From Blautia sp. OF03-15BH (GTDB lineage: Bacteria; Bacillota; Clostridia; Lachnospirales; Lachnospiraceae), in the NCBI RefSeq assembly GCF_003463065.1, contig NZ_QSCM01000003.1, positions 62,001 to 126,000 on the forward strand: a stretch of 64,000 nt of DNA, in the 5' to 3' direction. The notes below the pieces were generated by a model. The model was given only the letters and a program-made list of their open reading frames with translations. It searched no databases and was not told the DNA's origin. Of this stretch, positions 1-7,584 are shown one piece after another; within the stretch, counting starts at the first letter, position 1, and every line of letters begins with the position of its first letter. The translations under genes were made by a program, and so were the position numbers.

Positions 1-775
1 CAAACTCCTGTCTGGAATCCTCCAGCACACGGAGCCGTTTCAGCATCCGGTTATACGCTTCGGAAAGAAGCTGCGTCTCCGTATAGTCCGGAATGGAAAT
101 ATCCTCATCCAGAAAGCCGCCCGTCATCTCATCCAAAGACTGTGTGACTTTTCCGAACGGACGAATCAGAAGCCTGGAGGTATAAAGAGCTACCAGAAAA
201 ACAAGCGCCGCCATACCGATCTGAAGAAGAAGTACCCTGTGGCTTAAAGCCGACCGGCTCTCCTGGATATCATTGGTAGGCGTACTGATGACCAGCACAC
301 CTTCCACCTCATCCGCGTCATTTTCCAGCGGGATCGTCATTTCAATAAACCCGCTGGTCTCATCGTAACGCATGGTCCTGGCGCCCTGAAAACACTTCAG
401 AAGCTCTTCTGAAATGATGAGTTTGTTTTCATCCAGGCCGTATGTATCCTTAATGATCCGGAAACCGTTGTTCACAATGACGATGCGGCCATTATAAAGC
501 CCGGCCAGCTGGGAAAGCTCCATCTCTGCCACTTCAGAGGTGTTTCCCAGAAGATAGCCGGAACGGACCAGTTCTTCTGCCAGGCTGATACACTGGTTCT
601 GCACAAGCGAGCCTCTCTGCGTGATGCTCTGTTCCTCAAAGCTTCTTAAAATTCCCTGCTTGATCAGCATGATGGGAATGATACCCACCAGCATAAAAAT
701 GACAAAAATGCGGAACTGCAGGCTTTTTCCGTACTGCCGGATCCATTTTCCCTTAAAAAATTTTTTCACTGTCAT
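1..775 (-). CDS. Sensor histidine kinase, N-terminal part (cut by window edge)
   Basis: About 258 residues are readable from an ATG at 775 (upstream AGGGG) to the left edge without a stop. Residues about 21-40 form a first membrane segment (FVIFMLVGIIPIMLI). An extracytoplasmic sensor region of about 140 residues follows, then a second membrane segment (VLLLQIGMAALVFLVALY) and a HAMP-like linker containing SLDEMTGGF and RMLKRLRVLEDSR. The HisKA and ATPase domains must lie outside the window. The response regulator at 866-1558 is immediately upstream on the same strand and is the obvious partner. The ligand is unknown; kinase identity rests on architecture and neighbour. Confidence 0.8.
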   Translation of the reverse strand, partial: MTVKKFFKGKWIRQYGKSLQFRIFVIFMLVGIIPIMLIKQGILRSFEEQSITQRGSLVQNQCISLAEELVRSGYLLGNTSEVAEMELSQLAGLYNGRIVIVNNGFRIIKDTYGLDENKLIISEELLKCFQGARTMRYDETSGFIEMTIPLENDADEVEGVLVISTPTNDIQESRSALSHRVLLLQIGMAALVFLVALYTSRLLIRPFGKVTQSLDEMTGGFLDEDISIPDYTETQLLSEAYNRMLKRLRVLEDSRQEF

Positions 776-788
776 TCCCCTGTCAACA

Positions 789-817
789 AAAGGCCGGCGC
801 AAAAAACGCCGACCTTT
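789..817 (-). terminator. Hairpin between response regulator and kinase genes
   Basis: A 9-bp stem (AGGCCGGCG at 791-799 with CGCCGACCT at 807-815, one G-T pair) closes an A/T loop and is followed by TTTTG on the minus strand. It may partly terminate the transcript between regulator and kinase. The short U tract makes strength uncertain. Confidence 0.45.
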
Positions 818-865
818 CTTTATGGTGATGCCGCCGTCAGGCGACCTGTCTTTTTTCCTTGTCTG

Positions 866-1558
866 TCAGGTCTGCTGGAAATAATAGCCTACGCCCCATT
901 TGGTATGAACGTATCTCGGCTCGCTGGGATTCGCTTCGATCTTCTCTCTTAAGCGGCGGATATGTACATCCACGGTACGCACATCACCCGGATATTCGTA
1001 ACCCCACACGATATTCAAAAGATTTTCCCGGCTGTACACCTTGTTCGGGTTGAAAACAAGAAGCTCCAGGACATCAAATTCCTTCGCTGTAAGGTTGACT
1101 TCCTTTCCGGCAATGCTCACACGGCGCCCTTCGCAGTCCAGACGAAGATCTCCGGCTTCCACCACTTTGCTTTTGCTCTCTTCCGGCGCCTTTCTGGCGG
1201 TACGGCGCATAATGGCCTTCAGCCTTGCCTTGACCTCCAGGATATTGAACGGCTTGGTGATGTAATCATCCGCACCGTACTCCAGTCCCAGGATCTTATC
1301 CATATCATCACCCTTGGCAGTCAGCATTACGACCGGCACCGATGAAAATTCCCGGATCGCCTGGCATACCTCAAAACCGGTAAGCCTGGGCAGCATCACA
1401 TCCAGAAGAACGATATCATAATCCTTCTCTCTGACCATATTCAGGGCTTCCTCACCATCATAGGCACAGTCCACCTCCATTCCATCCTGCTCCAGACTGA
1501 AACGGATTCCTTTCACGATCAGTTTTTCATCATCCACTACCAGTACTTTCTTTGCCAT
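866..1558 (-). CDS. OmpR/PhoB-family response regulator
   Basis: 230 residues, the usual length. The receiver domain (about 3-118) starts VLVVDDEK and has the phosphoacceptor Asp in DIVLLDVMLP, the conserved Thr in VVMLTAKG and Lys in DYITKPF. A winged-helix DNA-binding domain (about 130-228) contains LTAKEFDVLELL and VRTVDVHIRRLREKI. It resembles WalR/SrrA-type regulators, but I cannot assign a specific name. An AAGGAG lies 8 nt before the ATG. It sits 15 nt downstream of the comEA-like gene and upstream of the kinase, giving a comEA-regulator-kinase unit. Confidence 0.93.
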   Translation of the reverse strand: MAKKVLVVDDEKLIVKGIRFSLEQDGMEVDCAYDGEEALNMVREKDYDIVLLDVMLPRLTGFEVCQAIREFSSVPVVMLTAKGDDMDKILGLEYGADDYITKPFNILEVKARLKAIMRRTARKAPEESKSKVVEAGDLRLDCEGRRVSIAGKEVNLTAKEFDVLELLVFNPNKVYSRENLLNIVWGYEYPGDVRTVDVHIRRLREKIEANPSEPRYVHTKWGVGYYFQQT

Positions 1559-1573
1559 GGGCCATTCTCCTTA

Positions 1574-2152
1574 CTAAATCTTAATCTTATCCCTGATCTT
1601 CTGAAACATGGCATCCTTGATCCCGCTCACCTGCATGATGTCCTCCGGCGAGGAAAAACCGCCGTTTGCCTCACGATAGGCAATGATATCCGCTGCTTTC
1701 GCCTCTCCGACCCCCGGAAGGGTCATAAGTTCTTCTGCCCCTGCCGTGTTGATGTTGACTCTGCCGTCCGTCTCCGCCTGATCAGCAGCCTCCTGTACTG
1801 CCTCTCCCTTAAAGGGGATATAGACCTGCTGTCCGTCCGTTAGCTCTGCCGCCTGGTTCACCAGCTCGTCTTTCGCTTCCGGAAGAAGGCCTCCTGCCGC
1901 TTCCACTGCCTGAAAAACCCGACTTTTCTCCGGAAGTTCATACACTCCCGGAACTGCCACGGCTCCCCGGACATCTACAAACAAAGTCATGCGGGAAATC
2001 TCTGTATATGCTTCTCCGCTCTCCTCCGCCACGGATGAGACAACCGGAAAAGTTTCCTCTTCTATTTCCATCGCCTGCTTTCTCTCACAGCCGGTACAGC
2101 ATACGCTTACCAGAACCGCCAGAAAAAGAAAAATCTGCCAGACATGTTTCAT
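1574..2152 (-). CDS. comEA: ComEA-like helix-hairpin-helix protein with SLBB domain
   Basis: 192 residues from the ATG at 2152, chosen because AAAGGAGA lies about 10 nt upstream; an in-frame ATG at 2173 has its Shine-Dalgarno too close. The N-terminus is a membrane or lipoprotein signal ending in CCTGC. Residues about 55-120 look like an SLBB domain (VDVRGAVAVPGVYELP). The C-terminal 60 residues are a double helix-hairpin-helix (VNINTAGAEELMTLPGVG). ComEA proteins bind incoming DNA at the cell surface during transformation. No other com genes are present, so a competence role is inferred from family only. Confidence 0.85.
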   Translation of the reverse strand: MKHVWQIFLFLAVLVSVCCTGCERKQAMEIEEETFPVVSSVAEESGEAYTEISRMTLFVDVRGAVAVPGVYELPEKSRVFQAVEAAGGLLPEAKDELVNQAAELTDGQQVYIPFKGEAVQEAADQAETDGRVNINTAGAEELMTLPGVGEAKAADIIAYREANGGFSSPEDIMQVSGIKDAMFQKIRDKIKI

Positions 2153-2207
2153 TTTTTCTGTATCTCCTTTCATCCTCCGATGAAAGGCCCCTTACACAGA
2201 CAATATT

Positions 2208-2236
2208 ATTGTAGCGGAAATTTCACATTTTTACAA
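2208..2236 (-). promoter_or_regulatory. Promoter of the comEA-regulator-kinase unit
   Basis: On the minus strand, TTGTAA (2236-2231), a 17-nt spacer and TACAAT (2213-2208) stand about 55 nt before the comEA start. Good sigma-A match. Confidence 0.6.
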
Positions 2237-2254
2237 CACATTTTTAAAACTTTT

Positions 2255-2683
2255 TTACCATTTGAAGAGGACGATCCCGATAACAGCAAGCCCCATCCCT
2301 GCCAGTTTTTTCCATTCAAAAGGTGTTTGTTCCACACCAAACCAGCCAAAAAGCTCGATGAGCCAGGCTACGATAAGCTGCGAGATCACGATGAGCATGG
2401 CTGCTCTGGCCGGTCCGAGATCTGCCATACTTCGGATGACAGTCACCGTGATAAAGGCTCCGATGACGCCTCCCAGGAGTGCCCATTTGTCTGGTACCTC
2501 CAGCAGCGTCAGAAAACTCTGCCCGTCTTTAAAGGCCCAGGCCAGAAGACAGACGATCAGTGCCGTCAGCTGTACAAAAGAGGTGGAGACCCAGAGACTT
2601 GTTGCCTTTGTCACCTCCGTGTTGAAAACTCCCTGAATGCTCATCAGGGCTCCTGAGATCAGTGCGATCATGATTCCTGACAT
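2255..2683 (-). CDS. Small DMT-superfamily membrane protein (YdcZ/DUF606-like)
   Basis: 142 residues, mostly hydrophobic, with about five predicted membrane segments (IMIALISGALMSIQGVF; ALIVCLLAWAF; LLGGVIGAFITVTVI; AAMLIVISQLIVAWLI; GMGLAVIGIVLF). Length and the conserved opening glycines match the YdcZ (DUF606) family of the drug/metabolite transporter superfamily, whose substrates are generally unknown. It lies downstream of argD, but a terminator hairpin separates them. The Shine-Dalgarno GGGAG is inside the 3' arm of that hairpin, so translation from read-through RNA should be restricted. Confidence 0.8.
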   Translation of the reverse strand: MSGIMIALISGALMSIQGVFNTEVTKATSLWVSTSFVQLTALIVCLLAWAFKDGQSFLTLLEVPDKWALLGGVIGAFITVTVIRSMADLGPARAAMLIVISQLIVAWLIELFGWFGVEQTPFEWKKLAGMGLAVIGIVLFKW

Positions 2684-2726
2684 AAAAAAACTCCCTTTGC
2701 TTTTTCACAGTATGTGCAAAGGGAGT
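2684..2726 (-). terminator. Terminator after argD whose 3' arm holds the next gene's Shine-Dalgarno
   Basis: A perfect 11-bp stem (ACTCCCTTTGC at 2726-2716 with GCAAAGGGAGT at 2700-2690) is followed by seven U (2690-2684) and directly by the ATG of the DMT gene (2683). The GGGAG of the 3' arm is the only ribosome site available to that gene. Confidence 0.85.
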
Positions 2727-2742
2727 GCTCTTTATTCCTTTT

Positions 2743-3933
2743 TCAGAAACTCTTTTCCAGCTTCTCGATCATTTCATCAATGTGTTCTTTCTCGATGACA
2801 AGCGGTGGAACAAGACGGATCACATCGTTTCCTGCGGAAAGGATGATAAGATCGTTTTCCAGGGCTTTTTTCAGGATCTCACCCACCGGACGGCCGGTGA
2901 CCACCAGTCCCTGCATGAAGCCTTTTCCCCGGCGGCAGCTTAAGAAATCGTATTTCTCCACCAGTTCATCCAGCCGCTTTTCCAGATAAGGCGTCAACTC
3001 TCTGACATGATCCACGATATGATTTTTCTCAAAGAGTTCAAATACCTTGGACACTGCCGCACAGGCAAAGGGATTGCCTCCATAGGTGGTTCCATGGTCT
3101 CCCGGAACCAGCGTGGCATTGGCAGTCTTTTCATTGAGCACAAAGGCTCCTACGGGAACACCACAACCAAGCGCTTTCGCCGTGGTCATGATATCCGGTT
3201 CTACACCGTATTCCTGCCAGGCATACATGGAGCCGGTACGTCCCATACCGCACTGGATCTCATCCAGGATCAGAAGGATGTCATTCTCCTCACAAAGCTC
3301 CTTTACCCCGCTGAGGAATTCCTTGGTTGCCGGGTAAATGCCGCCTTCTCCCTGAACGGTTTCCAGAATGATGGCACAGGTTTTGGGCGTGATCTGCGCC
3401 TTCACGCTCTCCAGATCATTAAAGTCTGCAAAACGGATGCCGCCGATGAGCGGTTTGAAGGGCTCCTGGTAATGGCTGTTTCCGGTAACAGAAAGTGCAC
3501 CCATGCTTCTTCCGTGGAAGGAATGTTTCATGGCAATGATCTCATGATCCGTACAGCCATCCTTATTCCAGGCATATTTTCTTGCCGCCTTGATGGCTCC
3601 CTCGATCGCCTCTGTTCCGCTGTTTGTGAAGAAAACCTTGGAAAGGCCGCTTGCTTTGACCACAGCTTCTCCGGCCTTCATCAGCGGTACATGGTAATAA
3701 AGATTGGAAGTATGGATCAGCTCATCGATCTGCTTTTTCAGCGCTTCATCATAGTCCTGGTAATGATAGCCAAGTGCAAACACAGCGATACCGGCGCCAA
3801 AATCCAGATATTTTTTTCCTTCCACGTCTGTAAGATAAACGCCATCTCCTTTTTCCAGGACCACCGGGAAGCGGTTGTAGGTATGAAGGATCACCTGTTC
3901 CGACCGGCTGATATATTCTTCTGTCTTACTCAT
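2743..3933 (-). CDS. argD: Acetylornithine aminotransferase
   Basis: 396 residues, full length for ArgD. It is a class III PLP aminotransferase converting N-acetylglutamate semialdehyde and glutamate to N-acetylornithine in the cytoplasm. Visible motifs are the cofactor-binding FFTNSGTEAIEGAIK, the Asp-containing LILDEIQCGMGRTG and the PLP lysine in TTAKALGCGVPVG. The start overlaps the argB stop by 8 nt, and AAGGAGG lies inside argB, indicating coupling. It is the last gene of argCJBD and is followed by a terminator. Paralogous ornithine or GABA aminotransferases are ruled out mainly by the operon. Confidence 0.96.
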   Translation of the reverse strand: MSKTEEYISRSEQVILHTYNRFPVVLEKGDGVYLTDVEGKKYLDFGAGIAVFALGYHYQDYDEALKKQIDELIHTSNLYYHVPLMKAGEAVVKASGLSKVFFTNSGTEAIEGAIKAARKYAWNKDGCTDHEIIAMKHSFHGRSMGALSVTGNSHYQEPFKPLIGGIRFADFNDLESVKAQITPKTCAIILETVQGEGGIYPATKEFLSGVKELCEENDILLILDEIQCGMGRTGSMYAWQEYGVEPDIMTTAKALGCGVPVGAFVLNEKTANATLVPGDHGTTYGGNPFACAAVSKVFELFEKNHIVDHVRELTPYLEKRLDELVEKYDFLSCRRGKGFMQGLVVTGRPVGEILKKALENDLIILSAGNDVIRLVPPLVIEKEHIDEMIEKLEKSF

Positions 3934-4819
3934 GAGTTTCCTCCTTTTCCCCGGTGATCACCGTACCGATACCGGTTTTTGTAAAGAATTCCAGCAGAAG
4001 GCTGTGTTCCATTCTGCCATCCAGGATATGTACTTTTCCTACGCCTGCTTTTACGGCATCCACACAGTTCTGGATCTTGGGAAGCATACCGCCGCCCACA
4101 TTTCCGCTCTCCAGAAGAGCTTCCGCCTCTGAGATCGTCAGAGAAGAAATCAGGCTGCTACGATCCAGCGGATCACGGTAAACACCTTCAATATCCGTAA
4201 GAAAGGCCAGTTTGCTTGCTTTCATCGCTCTCGCGATCGCACAGGCTGCATCATCTGCGTTGACATTATAAGAATGATAGTCACTGCCGGAGCCGATGGG
4301 GCAGACCACCGGAACAAAGTCATGATCGATGAGGGTATTCAGAATATCCGTATTGACCTCTGTCACCTCTCCTACATAACCGATGTCCTGGCCCTTGGAA
4401 AGCTTTTTCTCCACACGGAGAAGGCTTCCGTCTTTTCCACTGATACCAACTGCCTTGACGCCGACCTTTTCCATCATGGAAGCAAGCCCTTTGTTGATCT
4501 TATTTAAGACCATTTCCGCGATCTCCATCGTATCCTTGTCCGTCACACGAAGACCGTTTACAAAGTTCGTCTCAAGACCGGCTTTGTTCACCCATTTGGT
4601 GATCTCTTTTCCGCCGCCATGGACAATGATCGGATGGAAACCGACCAGCTTCAGCAGTGCCACATCGCGGACCACGTTCTTTTTCAGTTCATGATCCACC
4701 ATGGCGCTTCCGCCGTATTTCACAACGATGGTCTTTCCCCGGAATTCTCTGATATAGGGAAGTGCCTCAATGAGAACGCCTGCTTTTTCAAACCAGTTTA
4801 TCATATTGTTTTCTTCCAT
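3926..4819 (-). CDS. argB: Acetylglutamate kinase
   Basis: 297 residues from the ATG at 4819, preferred over upstream ATGs because GGAG stands 6 nt before it and the protein then has normal family length. ArgB phosphorylates N-acetylglutamate. Motifs: VVKYGGSAM (phosphate binding), IVHGGGKEI and the substrate loop FVNGLRVTD. The N-terminal helix (NWFEKAGVLIEALPYIREF) is of the type that carries arginine-feedback hexamer contacts in some homologues, so feedback inhibition is plausible. It lies between argJ (60 nt upstream) and argD (overlapping). Confidence 0.96.
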   Translation of the reverse strand: MEENNMINWFEKAGVLIEALPYIREFRGKTIVVKYGGSAMVDHELKKNVVRDVALLKLVGFHPIIVHGGGKEITKWVNKAGLETNFVNGLRVTDKDTMEIAEMVLNKINKGLASMMEKVGVKAVGISGKDGSLLRVEKKLSKGQDIGYVGEVTEVNTDILNTLIDHDFVPVVCPIGSGSDYHSYNVNADDAACAIARAMKASKLAFLTDIEGVYRDPLDRSSLISSLTISEAEALLESGNVGGGMLPKIQNCVDAVKAGVGKVHILDGRMEHSLLLEFFTKTGIGTVITGEKEETHE

Positions 4820-4823
4820 TTTT

Positions 4824-4848
4824 TTCTCCATTCTGCCGTCTGAACGGC
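4824..4848 (-). repeat. Intercistronic hairpin-RBS cassette before argB
   Basis: A perfect 5-bp hairpin (GCCGT, loop TCAG, ACGGC on the minus strand, 4848-4835) is followed by CAGAATGGAGAA. The 17-mer at 4824-4840 recurs exactly at 6103-6119 before argJ, where a different hairpin occupies the same place. Confidence 0.6.
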
Positions 4849-4878
4849 GGTCTTCATTTTTCCTGTCCGGCAATGTAT

Positions 4879-6099
4879 TCAGGAGCGGTAATCCGCATTG
4901 ATCTTGACATAGTCATAAGTGAGATCACAGCCCCAGGCAGTTGCAGAAGCTTCCCCCATTTTCATATCGGCAATGGCAGTGACTGCTTTTTCTGAGAGGA
5001 TCTTTGTCGCCTCTTCCTCGCTGTAACCGGTATCCACACCATTCTCGATGATCTTCAGCCTGCCGGCTGCACTTTCAAAATAAAGATCCACTTTTTCCGG
5101 ATCAAAGATAACACCGGAATAGCCCAGTGCGCAAAGAATACGGCCCCAGTTGGCATCATGGCCGAAGATAGCCGCCTTGGTCAGGCTGGATGTAATCACA
5201 GATTTACTTAAGATCACCGCATCCTCTTTGGTCTTTGCGTGGATGACTTTACATTCAAAAAGAGCCGTCGCCCCTTCTCCGTCACCTGCCATTGTCTTTG
5301 CCAGCGTCTCATTCACCTGATAGAGAGCCTTTACGAAGGTTTCATAATCTTCATTTTCCTCTGTGATCACGGGATTGCCTGCCAGTCCGTTGGCCAGCAG
5401 AAGTGCCGTGTCATTGGTGGAGGTATCGCCATCCACGGAGATCATATTATAGGTATCTTTTACCACGGAGCTTAAGGCTTTCTGAAGAAGTTCTCTGGAG
5501 ATCGCTGCATCGGTCATGATAAAAGCCAGCATGGTGCACATATTGGGATGGATCATGCCGGAACCCTTACTCATAGCTCCGATGGTAACGGTTTTTCCGC
5601 CCAGCGTAAACTCCACAGCCGCCTCTTTTTTGATCGTATCCGTGGTCATGATGGATTCTGCTGCCAGCGTACCTGCTGCTTTTGTGTCGGAAAGGAGCGG
5701 GATCATTTTCTCCACGCCTCCTTTGATCTTGTCCATCGGAAGCTGACGCCCGATAACACCGGTGGAAGCCACCAGGATCTGATCCTCAGAGACATGCAGA
5801 AGTTCTGCCGTTTTTGCAGCCGTTTCCCGGCAATAGCCATAGCCTTCCTCACCGGTGCAGGCGTTGGCAATACCGCTGTTTACCACAATGGCACTTGCCT
5901 GACCGACTTCATAAACCACATGCTGATCCCATTTGACAGGAGCCGCTTTCACTACATTGGTGGTAAAGGTTCCTGCTACTGCGCAGGGGACCTCACTATA
6001 TACCATGGCCATATCCTTTTTCTCTTTTTTGATGCCGGCAAAAATACCGGCCGCCTGAAATCCTTTTGGAGCGGTCACGCCGCCTTCGATCACTTTCAT
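4879..6099 (-). CDS. argJ: Bifunctional glutamate N-acetyltransferase / N-acetylglutamate synthase
   Basis: 406 residues, typical of ArgJ, which transfers acetyl from N-acetylornithine to glutamate and so recycles the acetyl group. The precursor self-cleaves before a Thr nucleophile; here that is Thr189 in GMIHPNMCTMLAFI. The residue before it is Cys188, where Ala is usual in the ATML motif; this should still allow N-O acyl shift but is worth noting. The oxyanion-hole TGVIG motif is near residue 113. It lies between argC and argB. Absence of a separate argA or argE in the window agrees with the cyclic pathway. Confidence 0.96.
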   Translation of the reverse strand: MKVIEGGVTAPKGFQAAGIFAGIKKEKKDMAMVYSEVPCAVAGTFTTNVVKAAPVKWDQHVVYEVGQASAIVVNSGIANACTGEEGYGYCRETAAKTAELLHVSEDQILVASTGVIGRQLPMDKIKGGVEKMIPLLSDTKAAGTLAAESIMTTDTIKKEAAVEFTLGGKTVTIGAMSKGSGMIHPNMCTMLAFIMTDAAISRELLQKALSSVVKDTYNMISVDGDTSTNDTALLLANGLAGNPVITEENEDYETFVKALYQVNETLAKTMAGDGEGATALFECKVIHAKTKEDAVILSKSVITSSLTKAAIFGHDANWGRILCALGYSGVIFDPEKVDLYFESAAGRLKIIENGVDTGYSEEEATKILSEKAVTAIADMKMGEASATAWGCDLTYDYVKINADYRS

Positions 6100-6102
6100 A
6101 TG

Positions 6103-6130
6103 TTCTCCATTCTGCCGTCAGTCCTCTGAC
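6103..6130 (-). repeat. Intercistronic hairpin-RBS cassette before argJ
   Basis: A perfect 5-bp hairpin (GTCAG, loop AGGA, CTGAC on the minus strand; plus-strand arms 6117-6121 and 6126-6130) overlaps a 17-mer identical to the one before argB and carries the GGAG used by argJ. Confidence 0.6.
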
Positions 6131-6214
6131 CGCCATTCTTCTTTACTACTGCCTGTGATTTTTCCTCTTATCCGATCTCTGCCGTAAAACAGGTAACTTC
6201 CCCTGTATCAAAGA

Positions 6215-7255
6215 TCAGGGAAACATGGGAACCAGCTGCAGCCCTTCATTTTCCGGAAGTCCGAAGAGCAGGTTCATATTCTGTACAGCCTGTCCTGCGG
6301 CTCCTTTTACCAGATTGTCCATTGCCCCCATCATGATGATACGGTGTGTTCTGGGATCGATCTTAAAGTTTACATCCACATAATTGCTGCCTTCCACCCA
6401 TTTGGTCTGCGGGCAGACATCCCGGTCCAGTACACGGACAAACGTTTCCTTTTCATAATATTTATCATAAGCAGCCTTTACTTCCTCATAAGAAACCTCT
6501 TTTTTCAGAGATGCGTATGCCGTGATCAGGATTCCCCGGTTCATAGGCACCAGATGCGGAGTAAAGTTTAAAAGAATTTCTTTTCCTGCCGCATAACCAA
6601 GCTGCTCCTCAATCTCCGGTGTATGACGGTGGCCTGCCACACCGTATGCTTTGATGTTCTCGTTGACTTCACAGTAAAGATTATCGACCTTAGCTCCTCT
6701 TCCCGCTCCGGAAGTACCGGATTTTGCATCGATGATGATGGTATCCGGATCAATGAGCCCTTCTTTTAATAAGGGATAGATAGAAAGCGTACTGCAGGTC
6801 GGATAACAGCCCGGATTGGCAATAAGGCGTGCACCTTTGATCTTTTCCCGGTTCAGCTCCGGCAGTCCGTAAACAGCTTCCTCAATAAACTGAGGTGCTT
6901 TGTGTTCGATTTTATACCATTCTTCGTATATTTTTACATTTTTAATCCGGAAATCCGCACTCAGGTCAATGACTTTGGCCTTGGAAAGAATCTTTTCATT
7001 AATTAAAGAAGCACAGAAGCCCTGCGGTGTGGCGGTAAAGATCACATCCACCTGATCTGCCAGCGCTTCCAGGTTATCATCCTTACAGACATCCTCTACC
7101 AGCTGGAACATGTTCTGATAGACACTGCTGTATTTCTTATCAATATAACTTCTCGATCCATACCATTTGATCTCCACATCCTTGTGTGCCAGTAAAATCC
7201 GTACCAGTTCACCGCCGGCATAACCGGTAGCTCCGATAATTCCTGCCTTGATCAT
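6215..7255 (-). CDS. argC: N-acetyl-gamma-glutamyl-phosphate reductase
   Basis: 346 residues from the ATG at 7255, which has GGAGAGAAGAAC before it; the open frame continues 35 codons upstream without a good ribosome site. ArgC reduces acetylglutamyl phosphate with NADPH. Motifs: the dinucleotide fold GIIGATGYAGGELVR at the N-terminus, the catalytic Cys in IANPGCYPTCS and the His-containing AGHRHTPEI. It is the first gene of argCJBD, about 135 nt downstream of the operon promoter. Confidence 0.96.
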   Translation of the reverse strand: MIKAGIIGATGYAGGELVRILLAHKDVEIKWYGSRSYIDKKYSSVYQNMFQLVEDVCKDDNLEALADQVDVIFTATPQGFCASLINEKILSKAKVIDLSADFRIKNVKIYEEWYKIEHKAPQFIEEAVYGLPELNREKIKGARLIANPGCYPTCSTLSIYPLLKEGLIDPDTIIIDAKSGTSGAGRGAKVDNLYCEVNENIKAYGVAGHRHTPEIEEQLGYAAGKEILLNFTPHLVPMNRGILITAYASLKKEVSYEEVKAAYDKYYEKETFVRVLDRDVCPQTKWVEGSNYVDVNFKIDPRTHRIIMMGAMDNLVKGAAGQAVQNMNLLFGLPENEGLQLVPMFP

Positions 7256-7389
7256 GTTCTTCTCTCCTCTTTTATCTCTTTGCCAGCATCTGCTGACATA
7301 TCTTTGAAAATAACAGTTTCTGTTTGTAAAGCGGACATTCGCAGGTATCCGTTGGGGCAAGAAATCTTTTCCCGCAACAATGATGAGTA

Positions 7390-7418
7390 ATTATACAACG
7401 GCGTTGTATATTATTCAA
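7390..7418 (-). promoter_or_regulatory. argCJBD promoter with embedded 19-bp palindrome
   Basis: On the minus strand, TTGAAT (7418-7413), a 17-nt spacer and TATAAT (7395-7390). Within it lies a perfect dyad, TATACAAC-GGC-GTTGTATA (7392-7410), overlapping spacer and -10, an ideal place for a repressor. It does not match the TGAAT-N4-ATTCA ArgR box closely, so the regulator is unassigned. Confidence 0.7.
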
Positions 7419-7484
7419 GTATTATTTTTTATTTTTTCAAAAAGCACTCCTGCTCACACTTTCTCGATTTTTTTCAATTCCCTA

Positions 7485-7513
7485 TTGCATAATTATAATT
7501 TTTGTTGTATAGT
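7485..7513 (+). promoter_or_regulatory. argG promoter
   Basis: TTGCAT (7485-7490), a 17-nt spacer and TATAGT (7508-7513). The GTTGTATA half-site of the divergent promoter's palindrome recurs at 7504-7511 over the -10, suggesting shared control of both arginine promoters. The A/T-rich spacer (TGCATAATTATAAT) also weakly resembles an ArgR box. Confidence 0.7.
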
Positions 7514-7584
7514 AAGCCATATTGAAAAAAGCTTGGGCAGATCCTTTTACTGCCCGGATATTTATTTTCAGGAGGTCTTCTATT

